A stretch of DNA of 49,225 nt from Acidobacteriota bacterium (GTDB lineage Bacteria; Actinomycetota; Acidimicrobiia; Spongiisociales; ZC4RG35). Location of the stretch: positions 1 to 49,225 of the forward strand of contig JACZUI010000014.1 in NCBI GenBank assembly GCA_022573225.1, read 5' to 3'. Shown piece after piece: positions 1-7,158 of this stretch. Position numbers and translations under genes: made by a program. Under the pieces are notes generated by a model that saw only the letters and a list, made by a program, of their open reading frames with translations, had not been told where the DNA came from and searched no databases. The number at the start of each line of letters is the position of its first letter. The first letter of the stretch is position 1.

Positions 1-1593
1 GTCGGCTTCCGCAGCGGCTATTTGCTCAAACGACATGTCGGGGATCCTTCTTGCGGTGAACATCGCCCCGATGACAATGGTGGCGACGACGACCAGTCCA
101 ATCCGGAGGGCCAGCAACTGTCCTGTCATATAGCCGTCGACGATGGCGTTCGCCTCGTCGCTGTCCAGTGACGTTTCGGCCAAGGCCGCAGCAAGATCAT
201 CTGAGTTCACGAAGGAGATCGTGCCGTTCAGCTCGATGCCGATGCTCTGGCTGACCTCGTCCGAAACACGCGGATCGTCTTCTATCTGGTTGACGAAGGC
301 CGTCGCCAAAGCGCTGATGACTATGGCTCCGATCAAGGCCGTCCCAATTGCAGAGCCAAGCTGTTGGGCCGTGTATTGAAGGCCTCCGGCCTCGCTGCGA
401 TCCCTCGGTCCGACCGATGACTGGACCACATTGCCCAACTGCGACGCCAACAGCCCCATCCCCACACCGAGCAACGCCATCGACGTGGCGAACAGGTATC
501 CCTCGAGAACAGCCTCGATCGTGCCGAGCAGCATCAGAACCGCAAGGAGAAGCACCCATAGTGCCGCGCGGACGATCTGTCGTGGGGTCCACTTCTCGCT
601 CATGCGGGCGCCAACGAACGACATGATGAACATCGTCACCGATACTGGGAGCATTCGGATCCCTGTGTCGAGAGCATTCAGCCCCTGCACGATCTGCAGA
701 TAGAGCGGAATCGAGAAGAAGACTCCCATCAGGATCAGATTCTGTGCGAGGAACATCTTCAAGCCTGCGTTCAGCGGGCGGATATTCAATATGTCGGGTC
801 TGAACAAAGGATCAAGCCCGAGCCTCACTCTGCGCTCCAACCAGCGCATGAATAGCCCAAGCACAATCAGGCCCGCCCCCACCACGAATGGCGCCAACGA
901 AAGGCCGAATGGAGTGATCGGGGAGTTGGCGTTGGTGATCCAGCCCCACTCGCTAGCCCGCAGAATCCCGAACACGAGGAGGCCGAGACCGAGAGCCGAT
1001 AGCACGGAGCCAACCCAATCCAGTTTCGGAACAGGCTTGGGACGGGCAATGTCCGTTATCAACCGGACGGAGAGGACGATCAAAAGCGTGAGGATCACTT
1101 CACCCACGAAGACATATCGCCAGGTGTAGTTGGTGGTCACCCATCCGCCGAGGATCGGACCAACGGCGATTCCGGCACCGGCCACGCCTCCGATGACTCC
1201 ATAGGCGATGGCCCGGTCGGTGCCCTGGTAGCTCCCCGCGATCAAAGCGACCAGTGCCGGGAGGACCAGCGCAGCCCCGATTCCTTCGAGAATCGACCAG
1301 CCGAGCAACAATTGTCCGACGGTCTGGCTGACGGCGGTCAACGCGGACCCGGACGCGTAGATGAGGAGACCTATCCAGAAGGCGCGCCTCCGTCCCCACC
1401 GGTCGCCCAGCTTTCCGCCGGTGATCATCAGGGCGGCCATGGTCAGGGCGTAGAACGTGATGACCCCCTGGATGACAGTCACTGTTGTGTCGAAATCCTC
1501 TACCAACTGGCTGATCGAGACATTCATCACTGCCTGGTCCAGCACCATGAGGAATTGGGCCGCAGCCAGGACATACAGCGCGCGCCACTTCAT
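1..1593 (-). CDS. MFS drug exporter, DHA2 (EmrB/QacA) type, partial
   Basis: Proton-driven multidrug efflux permease of the inner membrane, 531 codons visible; the 3' end runs off the window. The start is the ATG at 1593. Visible family motifs are LDQAVMN at residues 18-24 (DHA2 motif D1), GGKLGDRWGRRR at 59-70 (motif A) and GVAGAGIAVGPILGG at 136-150 (antiporter motif C). Many hydrophobic segments follow, consistent with the 14-helix DHA2 architecture, and a larger extracytoplasmic loop lies near the visible C-terminus. No Shine-Dalgarno sequence precedes the ATG; a TAGGGT box 6 nt upstream suggests a leaderless transcript. It points away from the dcw cluster and is probably unrelated to it. 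Family assignment is firm; substrate cannot be told. Confidence 0.9.
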   Translation of the reverse strand, partial: MKWRALYVLAAAQFLMVLDQAVMNVSISQLVEDFDTTVTVIQGVITFYALTMAALMITGGKLGDRWGRRRAFWIGLLIYASGSALTAVSQTVGQLLLGWSILEGIGAALVLPALVALIAGSYQGTDRAIAYGVIGGVAGAGIAVGPILGGWVTTNYTWRYVFVGEVILTLLIVLSVRLITDIARPKPVPKLDWVGSVLSALGLGLLVFGILRASEWGWITNANSPITPFGLSLAPFVVGAGLIVLGLFMRWLERRVRLGLDPLFRPDILNIRPLNAGLKMFLAQNLILMGVFFSIPLYLQIVQGLNALDTGIRMLPVSVTMFIMSFVGARMSEKWTPRQIVRAALWVLLLAVLMLLGTIEAVLEGYLFATSMALLGVGMGLLASQLGNVVQSSVGPRDRSEAGGLQYTAQQLGSAIGTALIGAIVISALATAFVNQIEDDPRVSDEVSQSIGIELNGTISFVNSDDLAAALAETSLDSDEANAIVDGYMTGQLLALRIGLVVVATIVIGAMFTARRIPDMSFEQIAAAEAD

Positions 1594-1599
1594 TTGGCC

Positions 1600-1605
1600 A
1601 CCCTA
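1600..1605 (-). promoter_or_regulatory. Candidate -10 box of leaderless promoter for the MFS exporter
   Basis: On the minus strand TAGGGT is followed by 6 nt and then the ATG at 1593. This TAnnnT placement would put transcription start on or next to the start codon. No convincing -35 is visible. Confidence 0.4.
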
Positions 1606-1677
1606 CCTGGGAGAGACGCGCCATCGCCGGAGCCATCCGGAGCCGGTGCGTGTAGCTCGTCGGGCTTTCTGTGCAGC

Positions 1678-1845
1678 TTTAGGAGCCCGTTGAACCATGC
1701 ATGTCACTCATCTCGACGACCAGATCATCGCCACTCGCGGCGTCCTCAGCCCCGCCATTCCGACCCGAGGAGTGGCGGAACCTCGTTCTTGCGGGTGACG
1801 CGCCTGGCCGCCGATCTGACCAACGGCATTATTCAACAGACTCCT
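1678..1845. repeat. 168-bp dispersed MITE-like repeat, copy 1
   Basis: This stretch matches 22440-22607 without indels, with 14 mismatches in 168 positions by eye. The ends form an imperfect terminal inverted repeat: AGGAGCCCGTTGAAC at the left, AGGAGTCTGTTGAAT when the right end is read in reverse. Inside, CGCCACTC (1729-1736) can pair with GAGTGGCG (1770-1777). No target duplication is evident and no transposase is encoded. A 34-codon ORF starting ATGCATGTC is open in both copies, but 6 of its 7 differing codons are non-synonymous, so it does not look coding. The rest of the 1594-1988 gap holds the mraZ promoter; nothing is recognisable in 1606-1677 or 1846-1880. Confidence 0.85.
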
Positions 1846-1884
1846 AGCGCCATATCTGGCGCCAGATACCTCAGGTAACCAGAA

Positions 1885-1938
1885 GTGGGGCGGGTGGGAC
1901 AAAAGGTTGACATGTGGGGCAAAGTGGGTCATAGTGGC
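1885..1938 (+). promoter_or_regulatory. MraZ-box array (GTGGG direct repeats)
   Basis: GTGGG occurs at 1885, 1894, 1914 and 1924, and GTGGC at 1934. The last three are spaced exactly 10 bp apart, one helical turn. MraZ is known to bind short G-rich direct repeats of this kind upstream of its own gene. The array covers the -35/-10 region of the mraZ promoter, so the simplest reading is autorepression of the dcw operon. Confidence 0.75.
1907..1935 (+). promoter_or_regulatory. mraZ/dcw operon promoter
   Basis: TTGACA (1907-1912), a 17-nt spacer and CATAGT (1930-1935) form a good sigma70-like promoter. Transcription would start near 1942, leaving a leader of about 45 nt before the mraZ GTG. The spacer contains two GTGGG repeats, and a third repeat overlaps the -10. 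Confidence 0.7.
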
Positions 1939-1988
1939 GCTCGCGACCAAGGATGGTCATCGATGCGGACGGACGGAGAAGATCAGAA

Positions 1989-2402
1989 GTGTTTCTTGGC
2001 GAGTACTTTCACAGCCTCGACCTCAAGGGGAGGGTGGTCATGCCCTCCGGTTTCCGTCGTCGTCTCGAGACAGGTTGTGTCGTTGCCAAGGGCCAGGACG
2101 GCCAGCTCGTCGTCTTCTCTGCAGACGACTTTGAAAAAAGGGCCGCCGAGGTGATCGACGCGCCCCAGGACAAGGGTGGCCGGCGTTTCGCCAGGACAGT
2201 GTTCGGTGGAGCGGATCTTCAGACACCAGACAAGTCGGGCCGGGTGCTCGTGAAGCCGGATCTCCGCGAGTTCGCCCATCTGGAGACCTCCTCGGAGATA
2301 GCGGTGATTGGTGTCTTTGATCATGTGGAGTTGTGGAATCGGGATGACTATGTCGCCGATCGGATCGCCGGGGATGAGACCTATCTCGAGGAGGACGTCT
2401 GA
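1989..2402 (+). CDS. mraZ: MraZ transcriptional regulator
   Basis: DNA-binding regulator at the head of the dcw cluster, 137 aa, made of two AbrB-like swapped-hairpin repeats. The signatures are LDLKGRVVMPSGFR near residues 10-23 and DKSGRVLVKPDLR near 81-93, both of the D-x-K/S-G-R type that defines MraZ. I start at the GTG at 1989 because the product then begins (M)FLGEYFHSLD as MraZ usually does and GGAG lies about 10 nt upstream; a GTG at 1953 in the same frame would add 12 non-conserved residues. It forms a dodecameric ring in characterised bacteria and binds G-rich repeats, which are present just upstream. It probably tunes the expression of the division genes that follow. Confidence 0.93.
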   Translation: MFLGEYFHSLDLKGRVVMPSGFRRRLETGCVVAKGQDGQLVVFSADDFEKRAAEVIDAPQDKGGRRFARTVFGGADLQTPDKSGRVLVKPDLREFAHLETSSEIAVIGVFDHVELWNRDDYVADRIAGDETYLEEDV

Positions 2403-2421
2403 ACCCATCGCAAATCTGACT

Positions 2422-2510
2422 GGCTGGCCCATCGCCAGCCCCCCGGAACCAATTGGAAGGCCCCTGACTCCGCCCGCTTCCTGATTGGTACCAGCGCCCG
2501 GGGGGCTGGC
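2422..2510 (+). promoter_or_regulatory. Competing RNA hairpins over the rsmH ribosome binding site
   Basis: A perfect 13-bp stem can form between 2434-2446 (GCCAGCCCCCCGG) and 2498-2510 (CCGGGGGGCTGGC), extended by an inner ACCAAT/ATTGGT stem (2448-2453 with 2484-2489). Its 3' arm contains the G-run that is the only Shine-Dalgarno candidate for the rsmH ATG at 2512. The 5' arm can instead pair with 2422-2428 (GGCTGGC with GCCAGCC at 2434-2440, 5-nt loop), which would free the ribosome binding site. The two folds exclude each other. No T-run follows, so translational control or coupling is more likely than termination. Function is inferred. Confidence 0.6.
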
Positions 2511-2511
2511 C

Positions 2512-3447
2512 ATGAGCCAGGATCCCGCCAGTAGTGACCGTGGTTACCACCGGCCGGTTCTGGTTGATGAGGTGGTTCAACTGTTGACCCCCGTCATCCC
2601 CGGAGTGGTTGTAGATGCCACGTTCGGCGGTGGTGGTCACAGCCACCGGTTGCTGAATGAGTTCGGAGAAGACGTGACAGTGATAGCGGTCGATAGGGAT
2701 CCTGATGCCCTCCGTAACGCCCGGGGTATGGGGCTCACGGTGGTTCAAGGGAACTTCGGCGAACTGGCCGAAGTTGTCGCGCCGATGACAGAAAGACCCA
2801 TTTCGGCGGTCCTTTTCGACTTTGGTGTCTCCTCTCATCAGTTGGACGAGCCCGAGCGTGGGTTCTCCTACCGCCACGACGGGCCTCTCGACATGCGAAT
2901 GGGGCCCGACGCCGCCCGAACGGCTGCCGACATCGTCAACGAATGGCCGGAGGCGGACCTGACCGGGATCATCCGCCGCTTCGGTGAGGAGCCGATGGCG
3001 CCGCGAATCGCTCGTGCCATCGTGGTCGGCCGTCCTTATGAGTCCACCCGCCAGGTCGCCGCTGTCATCGCAGAGGCACTTCCCGCGGCCCGTCGTCGGG
3101 CGGGACATCCCGCCCGACGCACTTTCCAGGCGATCCGGATTGCGGTCAACAATGAGCTGGATGCGGTCGCTTCCGGTCTCGATCAGGCCCTCGAGATGAT
3201 TCAGCCGTCGGGTCGGGTGATCGCCATCTCCTATCACTCGCTGGAGGACAGGATCGTCAAGAGGCGTTTCGCCCAAGGTGCACGGGGCTGTGTCTGTCCA
3301 CCTGATCTTCCCGTCTGCGGGTGTGGCCGAGCGGCTGAGCTCAGAGTTCTCACCCGGAAGCCCATCCGGCCGACAGCCGATGAGATCACTAGAAACAACC
3401 GGGCCCGGTCAGCGATGCTCCGCGCAGTCGAGAAAGTGGCTTCATGA
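2512..3447 (+). CDS. rsmH: 16S rRNA (cytosine1402-N4)-methyltransferase RsmH
   Basis: Methylates N4 of C1402 in 16S rRNA using S-adenosylmethionine; 311 aa, the usual size. The SAM-binding segment DATFGGGGH lies at residues 35-43, with the family's N-terminal HRPVLVDEVV just before it. GHPARRTFQAIRIAVNNEL in the second half and LTRKPIRPT...NNRARSA at the C-terminus are typical of RsmH. The CxC...CxC pair in the C-terminal part is also seen in actinobacterial homologues. I start at the ATG at 2512 rather than the in-frame TTG at 2485, which lies inside the hairpin. The stop overlaps ftsL by 4 nt. Confidence 0.95.
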   Translation: MSQDPASSDRGYHRPVLVDEVVQLLTPVIPGVVVDATFGGGGHSHRLLNEFGEDVTVIAVDRDPDALRNARGMGLTVVQGNFGELAEVVAPMTERPISAVLFDFGVSSHQLDEPERGFSYRHDGPLDMRMGPDAARTAADIVNEWPEADLTGIIRRFGEEPMAPRIARAIVVGRPYESTRQVAAVIAEALPAARRRAGHPARRTFQAIRIAVNNELDAVASGLDQALEMIQPSGRVIAISYHSLEDRIVKRRFAQGARGCVCPPDLPVCGCGRAAELRVLTRKPIRPTADEITRNNRARSAMLRAVEKVAS

Positions 3448-3830
3448 CCGCCCGGCCATTCCATCAAGGGGCCACCGAGGATCGGCTCAGGGTCCTGCAG
3501 GGCCGTGCCCGCAGCCGTCGCTTCGTTGCACCGTGGATGGTCGTCGTCTTGATCGCCGTGATTGGATTCCTCGGTCTGATCTTTGCCCGAACCTCCCTGG
3601 ACAACTCTGCCTTCGAACTGGCAGAGCTCGAACGGTCGGTTGCCGAACAATCGGCGCTGAACCAGCAACTCAGCCTCACCATCGCCCGGCTGGAGAACCC
3701 GGCGCACATTGCGCCGCTCGCCGAGGAGTTGGGAATGGTCATCCCGGTATCGACCAATCAGATTCTCGTTGATCTCTCACCGAGCGGGCCGACGGTGGTG
3801 TCCGTCGAAGCACGCGAGGAAGCCCAATGA
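3444..3830 (+). CDS. ftsL: FtsL-like septum protein
   Basis: Small bitopic division protein of 128 aa that would bridge FtsQ and FtsW/FtsI in the divisome. A basic cytoplasmic N-terminus is followed by one membrane helix at about residues 30-49 and a periplasmic-side coiled-coil stretch at about 56-85 (LAELERSVAEQSALNQQLSL). The short motif ENPAHIAPLAEELGMV is typical of FtsL/DivIC proteins. Sequence conservation in this family is low, so the position between rsmH and ftsI carries much of the weight. Start ATG overlaps the rsmH stop (ATGA), indicating translational coupling. Confidence 0.85.
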   Translation: MTARPFHQGATEDRLRVLQGRARSRRFVAPWMVVVLIAVIGFLGLIFARTSLDNSAFELAELERSVAEQSALNQQLSLTIARLENPAHIAPLAEELGMVIPVSTNQILVDLSPSGPTVVSVEAREEAQ

Positions 3831-3910
3831 CGACCCGACGGCGCGCTGGAGCCGGGCTCGTGGACGGGGTATCACGGCCCCAACCGCCGGAGTCGCGGCC
3901 GGAGAACTGA
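3827..3910 (+). CDS. Possible 27-aa coupled ORF between ftsL and ftsI
   Basis: The ATG overlaps the ftsL stop (ATGA) and the ORF ends with TGA 4 nt before the GTG of ftsI, so it fills the gap exactly as a translationally coupled cistron would. The predicted peptide is Arg-, Pro- and Gly-rich (begins MTTRRRAGAG) with no membrane segment. It may serve only to carry ribosomes from ftsL to ftsI. I do not recognise it, and it may be chance. Confidence 0.3.
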   Translation: MTTRRRAGAGLVDGVSRPQPPESRPEN

Positions 3911-3914
3911 CGCT

Positions 3915-5684
3915 GTGGCGACCAACAGGTTCGCCAAGCGCTTTGACGCCAATCGTGTTCGCATTGCTTTCATTGCCCTTTTCCTCCTGTTCGCATGGGC
4001 GGGAATGGCATACCGGCTGGTCCAGGTTCAGGTGGTCCAGGCGGCCGCCCTGGCCGATCAAGGCCTTTCCCAGCGACTTGTCGCAAGGGAACTCCCTCCA
4101 CAGCGGGGCAAGGTGTTCGACCGAAACGGTGAGCTTCTCGCACTGACTGTTGAAGCTCAGAGCATGTACGCGGTCCCGGGGCAGGTCGATGAGCCGCTCT
4201 GGGTGGCGCAGCAGATCGGCGGGATGCTTGGCGTCGACTCCGACGTCTTGTATGAGCGCCTCACTTCCGATCGGGACTTCGTCTATCTAGACCGTCAGAT
4301 CGATGCAGTCGTCGCCGAGGAGATCCTCGGCCTGGAGATCAAGGGCATCTACGCGCACCCCGAATCGACGAGGATCTACCCGGCAGGCCAGGTGGCGAGT
4401 CACGTCACCGGTTTTGTCGACATCGACGGCAATGGGCAGGAGGGTCTCGAGTACGTCTATGACGAGCAGCTTCGCGGCACACCCGGCCACGCCCTGTTCG
4501 AGCGCGACTTGGGTGGCCGCCCGATACCCCAGGGCATTAGCGACATCGTCCCTGCGGTGCCCGGCGCCGACCTCAACACCACGATCGACTTGCCCCTCCA
4601 GTATCAGGCCCAGCAGGCGTGCTTGGACGCGATCGAGAAGACGGATGCCGAAGCGTGCTGGGTGGTCGTGCTCGAGGTGGAGACCGGGGGAGTGCTCGCC
4701 ATGACCGGCGCTCCGGTCTTCGACCCGGAGTCGCGCCAGACGCTGGACCCGGCCTGTGAAGGGTCTGACGATCCGAATGTCTGCCGTGCCTTCTCCAACT
4801 TCACCGTGAGAGGCATATACGAGCCGGGCTCGACTCAGAAGCTGATCACATTTGCCGCCGCGATCGAGGAGGGCGAGGTCGGTGTCGGCACTGTCATTCC
4901 TGACGTCGCGGATGTGCTGGAGGTGCTGGACGGTGCATGTGACTCCGGGGACTCCGATGTGTATGGGTGTTATCACGATTTCAAGGAGCACGCGACTGAA
5001 GACATGACGGTTGCCGAGATCTTCACCCGTTCATCCAACGTCGGATCCATAATGATCGCCGAGAGAGTTGGTCAGGAACGCCTGGTCAGCTATATCGAGG
5101 CCTTCGGCCTCGGCTCGAAGACCGGCATCGACTACTCGGTTGAGGCTCCGGGCATCCTCAACTTCGCGGCCGGATGTCAGACATGCTGGGCCTCCGCCGC
5201 CATCGGCTACTCAGTGGCGGCAACCCCGCTCCAGATGGCGGCGGCGTACGCGGCCATAGGCAACGATGGGATATGGATGCAGCCGCACATCGTTTCGTCG
5301 ATCGTCGACGTTGACGGAGAGACCGAAGTCTCAGGGTTCGAGACTCGTTTTGTCGTATCCCCGGGCACCGCGCTTCTGATGAGAGAGCTGCTGGCCTCCG
5401 TGATAGAGAAAGGCACCGGCACCGCGGCCCAGGTCGATGGTTACCGGGTGGGCGGCAAGACCGGCACTGCCAACAAGCTTGGTGACGATGATCGGTATAC
5501 CGAGCAGACCCGAGCCTCATTCGTGGGTTTGGCTCCCATCGACGACCCCAAGATAGTCGTGGCCGTTCTGATCGATTCACCGTCCCGAGAGTTCCGGACT
5601 GGTGGAGCGTCCGCGGCTCCGGTCTTCGCTGCAGTCATGGAGCAGGCCCTTCACCGTCTCGGAGTGAGCCCGGATGTCCCCTAA
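3915..5684 (+). CDS. ftsI: Septal peptidoglycan transpeptidase FtsI (class B PBP)
   Basis: Class B penicillin-binding protein that cross-links septal peptidoglycan with FtsW; 589 aa. It has a membrane anchor at about residues 16-36, a pedestal domain starting RGKVFDRNG, and a transpeptidase domain with SxxK at S306-K309 (PGSTQK), SxN at S373-N375 and KTGTA at 515-519. The residue before the catalytic lysine is Gln, where Phe is most common. Eight cysteines occur as four close pairs: 236/248, 281/290, 342/352 and 421/424, all in the extracytoplasmic part. GTG start at 3915, preceded by CGGAGAA. It overlaps murE by 11 nt. Confidence 0.94.
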   Translation: MATNRFAKRFDANRVRIAFIALFLLFAWAGMAYRLVQVQVVQAAALADQGLSQRLVARELPPQRGKVFDRNGELLALTVEAQSMYAVPGQVDEPLWVAQQIGGMLGVDSDVLYERLTSDRDFVYLDRQIDAVVAEEILGLEIKGIYAHPESTRIYPAGQVASHVTGFVDIDGNGQEGLEYVYDEQLRGTPGHALFERDLGGRPIPQGISDIVPAVPGADLNTTIDLPLQYQAQQACLDAIEKTDAEACWVVVLEVETGGVLAMTGAPVFDPESRQTLDPACEGSDDPNVCRAFSNFTVRGIYEPGSTQKLITFAAAIEEGEVGVGTVIPDVADVLEVLDGACDSGDSDVYGCYHDFKEHATEDMTVAEIFTRSSNVGSIMIAERVGQERLVSYIEAFGLGSKTGIDYSVEAPGILNFAAGCQTCWASAAIGYSVAATPLQMAAAYAAIGNDGIWMQPHIVSSIVDVDGETEVSGFETRFVVSPGTALLMRELLASVIEKGTGTAAQVDGYRVGGKTGTANKLGDDDRYTEQTRASFVGLAPIDDPKIVVAVLIDSPSREFRTGGASAAPVFAAVMEQALHRLGVSPDVP

Positions 5685-7158
5685 GACTGCGGCCGAGCTC
5701 GGTCGGCTTGTTTCTGGCTCCGTTGTGGGGGATGCGACCGCAGCGGTAAGCGACGTAACTCATGATTCCAGACAGGCAGGGACCGGGATTCTTTTTACGG
5801 CTGTCGAAGGTGCAACCAAAGACGGCCATGAATACGTGCCGGACGCCGTGGCTGCGGGATCAACGGTGGTCTGTGTCAACCGTCGCCTTGACATCCCAGT
5901 GACACAGATCGTTGTTGAAGACACCCGCGCAGTCATGGGGCTGCTCGCTGCAAGGGTTCACGGCGACCCATCGGCCGAGGTACCGGTTGTCGGTGTGACC
6001 GGCACCAACGGAAAGACGACCGTCACTCACTACATCGAGTCGATCACCGCATCCACGGGTTGGAAACCCGGGCTCATCGGCACGATCCGCACCAGTGTCG
6101 GGGACACCATGTACGAATCGACTCGCACCACACCAGAGGCGACCGACTTCCAACGTTTGCTGGGCCGGATGAGGGACGAAGGCGCCGATGTGATCGCAAC
6201 TGAGGTCTCCTCTCATGCCTTGGATCTCGAACGCGTCGCCGGAACGAGATTCGCGGTGGCGGCATTCACCAACCTCTCCCAGGATCATCTCGATTTTCAC
6301 CATGACATGGCGTCCTACCGACAGGCCAAGGAACGATTGTTCCGGGACTACGACGTCGAGTCGGCAGTGGTGAACGTCGACGACCCGGTGGGCAAGGACA
6401 TCGCGTCCTGGGCGCCGATGCCGGTGACAACGGTGGGTGTTGGAGGAGATGTTTGTGCCGCGAATCTGGTGGCCACTGACCTCGGCGCCGGCTTTGATTT
6501 GGTGGTCGGAGGCGAGGTCGCCAAGGTCGAAACTCCTTTGATCGGCTCGTTCAACGTGCGGAACGCCCTGGTGGCGGCGGCATGTGGACTCGCACTTGGT
6601 CTGACTCTGGACCAGGTGAAGGAGGGACTCGGCTCGCTGGCGGGAGTTCCGGGAAGATTCGAACTGGTCTCCGGCTCCTCGGCTATCCGTGTGATCGTTG
6701 ACTACGCCCACACACCTGACAGTGTTCGCGCAGCTGTGGGGGCCGCTCGAGAGGTCACCAAAGCCAGGGTGATCGCGGTCCTCGGCGCCGGAGGCGACCG
6801 CGACATCGACAAGAGACCGCTGATGGGAGCCTCGGCCGCTCTTGCCGACCTGGTGATTGTCACCAATGACAACCCCAGGTCAGAGGACCCTGGCTCCATT
6901 GCCGACGCGGTATTCGCCGGTATCCCCGAGGCCAGATCGGCGTTGGTCGAACTCGACCGGAGAGCGGCCATCGAGATGGCACTCGACGGAGCCGAGCCCG
7001 GTGACATCGTTCTCGTGCTCGGCAAGGGTCACGAGACCAGCCAGATGATCGGCAATGAGGTCAGGCCTTTCAGCGACCGCACCGTCGTCAGGGAGTTGCT
7101 CGGACTGACCCCGGAATCCGCGGGTTCGGGGCTGACTTCGGGGAGCATGTCGCTGTGA
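5674..7158 (+). CDS. murE: UDP-MurNAc-tripeptide synthetase MurE (meso-DAP type)
   Basis: Cytoplasmic ATP-dependent ligase adding the third stem-peptide residue to UDP-MurNAc-L-Ala-D-Glu; 494 aa. The ATP loop GTNGKTT is at residues 110-116, followed by the carbamylated-lysine region and the ligase C-domain. DNPR at 399-402 is the signature for meso-diaminopimelate rather than lysine, so the peptidoglycan is predicted to be DAP-type. The start overlaps the end of ftsI by 11 nt. In most relatives murF follows directly; here mraY does, and murF is not in the window. Confidence 0.95.
   Translation: MSPKTAAELGRLVSGSVVGDATAAVSDVTHDSRQAGTGILFTAVEGATKDGHEYVPDAVAAGSTVVCVNRRLDIPVTQIVVEDTRAVMGLLAARVHGDPSAEVPVVGVTGTNGKTTVTHYIESITASTGWKPGLIGTIRTSVGDTMYESTRTTPEATDFQRLLGRMRDEGADVIATEVSSHALDLERVAGTRFAVAAFTNLSQDHLDFHHDMASYRQAKERLFRDYDVESAVVNVDDPVGKDIASWAPMPVTTVGVGGDVCAANLVATDLGAGFDLVVGGEVAKVETPLIGSFNVRNALVAAACGLALGLTLDQVKEGLGSLAGVPGRFELVSGSSAIRVIVDYAHTPDSVRAAVGAAREVTKARVIAVLGAGGDRDIDKRPLMGASAALADLVIVTNDNPRSEDPGSIADAVFAGIPEARSALVELDRRAAIEMALDGAEPGDIVLVLGKGHETSQMIGNEVRPFSDRTVVRELLGLTPESAGSGLTSGSMSL

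Noticed and set aside
1698-1800. 34-codon ORF conserved in both copies of the 168-bp repeat
   Set aside because: Seven codons differ between the copies and six changes alter the amino acid, including Gly/Cys and Glu/Lys. That is not purifying selection; the open frame follows from overall similarity.
2038-3276. Long antisense frame of about 412 codons on the minus strand across rsmH
   Set aside because: It is a composition-driven shadow of rsmH and mraZ in high-GC DNA, with no recognisable domain or start context.
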